NCBI GenBank assembly: GCA_020638195.1
Contig: JACKJC010000001.1
Coordinates: 1-64,000 of the forward strand
Reading direction: 5' to 3'
From: Methylobacteriaceae bacterium
GTDB taxonomy: Bacteria > Pseudomonadota > Alphaproteobacteria > Rhizobiales > Beijerinckiaceae
DNA: 64,000 bases
The stretch's first letter is position 1. Each line of letters begins with the position of its first letter. Made by a program: the position numbers and the translations under genes. Positions 61,812-64,000 of the stretch are shown one piece after another. The notes under the pieces are model-generated. The model made no database searches and was not told the DNA's origin. It worked only from the letters and a program-made list of their open reading frames with translations.

Positions 61812-63245
61812 ATGTCGAACTGGCCGGTTCACGCCAAGATCACGGGCCCCATCGTCATGATCGGCTTCGGCTCGATCGGCAAGGGCTGCCTGCCGCTGAT
61901 CGAACGCCATTTCGACTTCGACAAGTCGCGCTTCGTCATCATCGACCCCAGCGAGATCGACAAGGACCTCGCCGAACAGCATGGCGCGCGCTTCATCAAA
62001 GCCGCGATCACCAGGGAAAATTACAAGGAACTGCTCGGGCCGCTGCTGACAGAGGGCGGCGGACAGGGGTTCTGCGTCAACGTCTCCGTCGACACCTCAT
62101 CGGTCGACATCATGCGCTACTGCCGCGAGATCGGCGCTCTCTATATCGACACGGTCGCGGAGCCGTGGCTCGGCTTCTATTTCGACGACAAGATGGATAA
62201 CGAGCAGCGCACCAATTACGCGCTGCGCGAAGCGGTGCTCGAAGAGCGCCGCCGCGCGCCCGGCGGCCTCACCGCCGTCTCCTGCTGCGGCGCCAATCCG
62301 GGCATGGTCTCGTGGTTCGTCAAGCGCGCGCTGGTCAATCTCGCCGCCGATCTGAACGACAGCCATCCCGAGCCGAAGACACGCGAGGAATGGGCCGCGC
62401 TCGCCATGCGTCTCGGCGTCAAGGGCATTCATATCGCCGAGCGCGACACGCAGCGCGCGATCCATCCCAAGCAGCGCGATGTCTTCGTCAATACGTGGTC
62501 GGTCGAGGGCTTTTTGTCAGAAGGCATGCAGCCCGCCGAACTCGGCTGGGGAACGCATGAGAAGTGGAAGCCCGGCAACGCCGGCGAGCACAAGACCGGC
62601 TGCGGCGCGGCCATCTATCTCAACCAGCCCGGCGCCAATACCCGCGTGCGTTCCTGGTGCCCGACGCCCGGCGCGCAATACGGCTTCCTCGTCACGCACA
62701 ACGAGTCGATCTCGATCGCCGATTATTTCACGGCGCGCGACGCCAGCGGCAAGGTCCTCTATCGCCCGACCTGCCACTATGCCTATCACCCGGCCGACGA
62801 CGCCGTGCTGTCGCTGCACGAACTCTTCGGTCGCGCCGGCCGCATCCAGCCCGCGCACCACATTCTCACAGAGCACGAGATCGAGGACGGCGTCGATGAA
62901 CTCGGCGTGCTCCTCTACGGCCACTCCAACAACGCTTACTGGTACGGCTCGCAGCTTTCGATCGAGGAAACGCGCCGAATCGCGCCCTACCAGAACGCGA
63001 CCGGCCTGCAGGTGACCTCCGCGATTCTCGCCGGCATGGTCTATGCGCTGGAAAACCCCAACCTCGGCATCGTAGAGGCCGACGAAATGGATTTCCGCCG
63101 CTGCCTTGAGGTGCAGTCGCCCTATCTCGGCCCGCTCGTCGGCCGCTACACCGACTGGACGCCGCTGACCGACCGCCCGGGCTTCTTCCCCGAGGATATC
63201 GACGAAAGCGACCCCTGGCAGTTCCGCAACATTCTGGTGCGCTGA
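61812..63245 (+). CDS. hss: Homospermidine synthase
   Basis: A 477-residue NAD-dependent homospermidine synthase, the exact length of the Blastochloris enzyme as I recall. N-terminal PIVMIGFGSIGKGCLPLIERH is the NAD-binding domain; the conserved regions CGANPGMVSWFVKRAL, SWCPTPGAQYGFLVTHNES and LLYGHSNNAYWYGSQLS follow. It condenses two putrescines into sym-homospermidine. ATG 61812 starts after GGAGAGCAAG. Together with the decarboxylase at 58095 it gives a putrescine-to-homospermidine route. Confidence 0.94.
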   Translation: MSNWPVHAKITGPIVMIGFGSIGKGCLPLIERHFDFDKSRFVIIDPSEIDKDLAEQHGARFIKAAITRENYKELLGPLLTEGGGQGFCVNVSVDTSSVDIMRYCREIGALYIDTVAEPWLGFYFDDKMDNEQRTNYALREAVLEERRRAPGGLTAVSCCGANPGMVSWFVKRALVNLAADLNDSHPEPKTREEWAALAMRLGVKGIHIAERDTQRAIHPKQRDVFVNTWSVEGFLSEGMQPAELGWGTHEKWKPGNAGEHKTGCGAAIYLNQPGANTRVRSWCPTPGAQYGFLVTHNESISIADYFTARDASGKVLYRPTCHYAYHPADDAVLSLHELFGRAGRIQPAHHILTEHEIEDGVDELGVLLYGHSNNAYWYGSQLSIEETRRIAPYQNATGLQVTSAILAGMVYALENPNLGIVEADEMDFRRCLEVQSPYLGPLVGRYTDWTPLTDRPGFFPEDIDESDPWQFRNILVR

Positions 63246-63329
63246 TCTCGCATCGGAAGGAACCGGCAGGCTTCGAGCGCGTTCCTGACAGGCCGCGCTC
63301 GGGCCGGCTGTTTTTCTTCGGAGGCGTCA

Positions 63330-63842
63330 TTGGCACAGAAATCTTCAAACATTCAGCAGGCGCTCGCCTCGCCCGCGGGTCTCTCCCCCGAAAGCGTTAA
63401 GGCGATCTCCGCATCGCTCAATCTGGTCCTCGCCGACGCCTTCGCCCTTTACCTGAAGACGAAGAATTTTCACTGGCATATGACCGGCCGCCATTTCCGC
63501 GACTATCACCTTCTGCTCGACGAGCAGGCGGCGCAGATCTACGGCATCACCGACGATGTCGCCGAGCGCGTGCGCAAGGTCGGCGGCCGGACGCTGAAGT
63601 CGATCGGCCATATATCGAAGCTGCAGGCGATCAAGGACAACGACAAGGACGACGTTTCGCCCTCCGACATGCTCAATGAGCTGCGCGAGGACAATGCGAT
63701 CTTCATCGAGGACCTTCGCAAGGCGCACGACGCCGCCGACGACGCCAATGATGCGGCCACCACCAGCATGATCGAGGTTTGGCTGGACGAGGCCGAGCGT
63801 CGCCAGTGGTTCCTGTTCGAAACCATCCGCGGCATGAACTGA
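63330..63842 (+). CDS. dps: Dps-family ferritin-like DNA-binding protein
   Basis: A 170-residue Dps-like protein. The ferroxidase residues are in NFHWHMTGRHFRDYHLLLDEQ (H-W-H, D...E), with the second helix DDVAERVRKVGG. It stores iron and protects DNA under starvation or oxidative stress. Starts at TTG 63330 with GGAGGCG upstream. A hairpin follows, then the convergent corA. Confidence 0.88.
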   Translation: MAQKSSNIQQALASPAGLSPESVKAISASLNLVLADAFALYLKTKNFHWHMTGRHFRDYHLLLDEQAAQIYGITDDVAERVRKVGGRTLKSIGHISKLQAIKDNDKDDVSPSDMLNELREDNAIFIEDLRKAHDAADDANDAATTSMIEVWLDEAERRQWFLFETIRGMN

Positions 63843-63858
63843 CTTATTCTCCAGATCA

Positions 63859-63881
63859 GCCGGCGCCTTCGGGCGTCGGCT
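63859..63881. terminator. Possible terminator hairpin between dps and corA
   Basis: AGCCGGCGCC-TTCG-GGCGTCGGCT, a 10-bp stem with one G-U wobble and a stable UUCG loop. T-tracts are weak on both sides, so termination efficiency is uncertain. Confidence 0.55.
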
Positions 63882-63891
63882 TGTCGCGCGC

Positions 63892-64000
63892 TCAGAACCA
63901 GCCCTTGCGCTTGAAATACCAGATCGGCGCGAGCGCCGTGACGAACATCAGCGCGAGCGCCATCGGGTAGCCGTACTGAAAATCCAGTTCGGGAATATGT
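63892..64000 (-). CDS. corA: CorA magnesium transporter, C-terminal end (partial)
   Basis: The window ends inside this gene; only the last ~35 codons are seen. They read ...IPELDFQYGYPMALALMFVTALAPIWYFKRKGWF, with the CorA second-membrane-helix context, P-E-L near the helix start, and the basic KRKGW end of CorA proteins. The rest lies beyond the right edge. Confidence 0.85.
   Translation of the reverse strand, partial: HIPELDFQYGYPMALALMFVTALAPIWYFKRKGWF

Overview
The window is GC-rich, almost fully coding DNA with no rRNA or phage genes. Gene content points to an alphaproteobacterium of the order Hyphomicrobiales (Rhizobiales): a CpdR-type single-domain response regulator, an Omp25/Omp31-like porin ending in Phe, a DUF459 protein, a homospermidine synthase, an Hsp20 gene with a ROSE-like leader, and several families of short palindromic repeats. 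Family or genus cannot be fixed from this sequence; a Beijerinckiaceae/Methylocystaceae-like organism would fit.

Layout. 0-5.6 kb: a parDE toxin-antitoxin pair, then an overlapping CoA-pyrophosphatase/DUF6111/CCA-transferase run, an L,D-transpeptidase and an SDR. 5.6-11.3 kb: an AT-rich leader and an outer-membrane beta-barrel protein, rlmJ (carrying an in-frame palindromic repeat), secreted RNase T2, a DUF459 protein and a second L,D-transpeptidase. 11.4-18.1 kb: glutamate synthase gltB-GST-gltD. 18.5-25 kb: threonine aldolase-like enzyme, secreted PepSY-like protein, hsp20 with its putative RNA thermometer, an MFS carrier, a hydrolase and serA. 25-34.7 kb: a RidA protein coupled to a zinc-phospholipase-like exported protein, two tandem FAD monooxygenases, hisN plus a DUF4105 membrane protein, an MFS carrier, an N-formylglutamate amidohydrolase-like gene, cpdR and tRNA-Val(GAC).

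35-49.8 kb is the most distinctive stretch, a probable sugar-acid catabolic region. A DUF1537 kinase and a RuBisCO-like protein overlap by ATGA and diverge from an IlvD/Edd sugar-acid dehydratase. Further on come an SDR, D-erythronate dehydrogenase (denD), a 2-hydroxyacid dehydrogenase and a complete CUT1 sugar ABC transporter. A plausible scheme is import, oxidation or dehydration, kinase, then RuBisCO-like decarboxylation of a 3-oxo acid phosphate, as in 3-oxo-isoapionate breakdown. The exact substrate is not shown by sequence.

49.8-57.4 kb: a low-GC solitary Mrr endonuclease that looks acquired, a DMT exporter, a SsuABC/NMT1-type ABC transporter whose genes overlap by ATGA/GTGA, a creatininase-family amidohydrolase, a GNAT gene that seems to start with CTG, and opgG. 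57.4-64 kb: a long leader before ornithine/lysine decarboxylase, a GNAT acetyltransferase, a coniferyl-aldehyde-type dehydrogenase, homospermidine synthase, Dps and the C-terminal end of a CorA magnesium channel cut by the window edge. Three repeat families are scattered between genes and occasionally inside them: (A) CATTGCGAG-type, (B) CTCCCC...GGGGAG-type, (C) GCGAGCCTTCAGGCTCGC-type.
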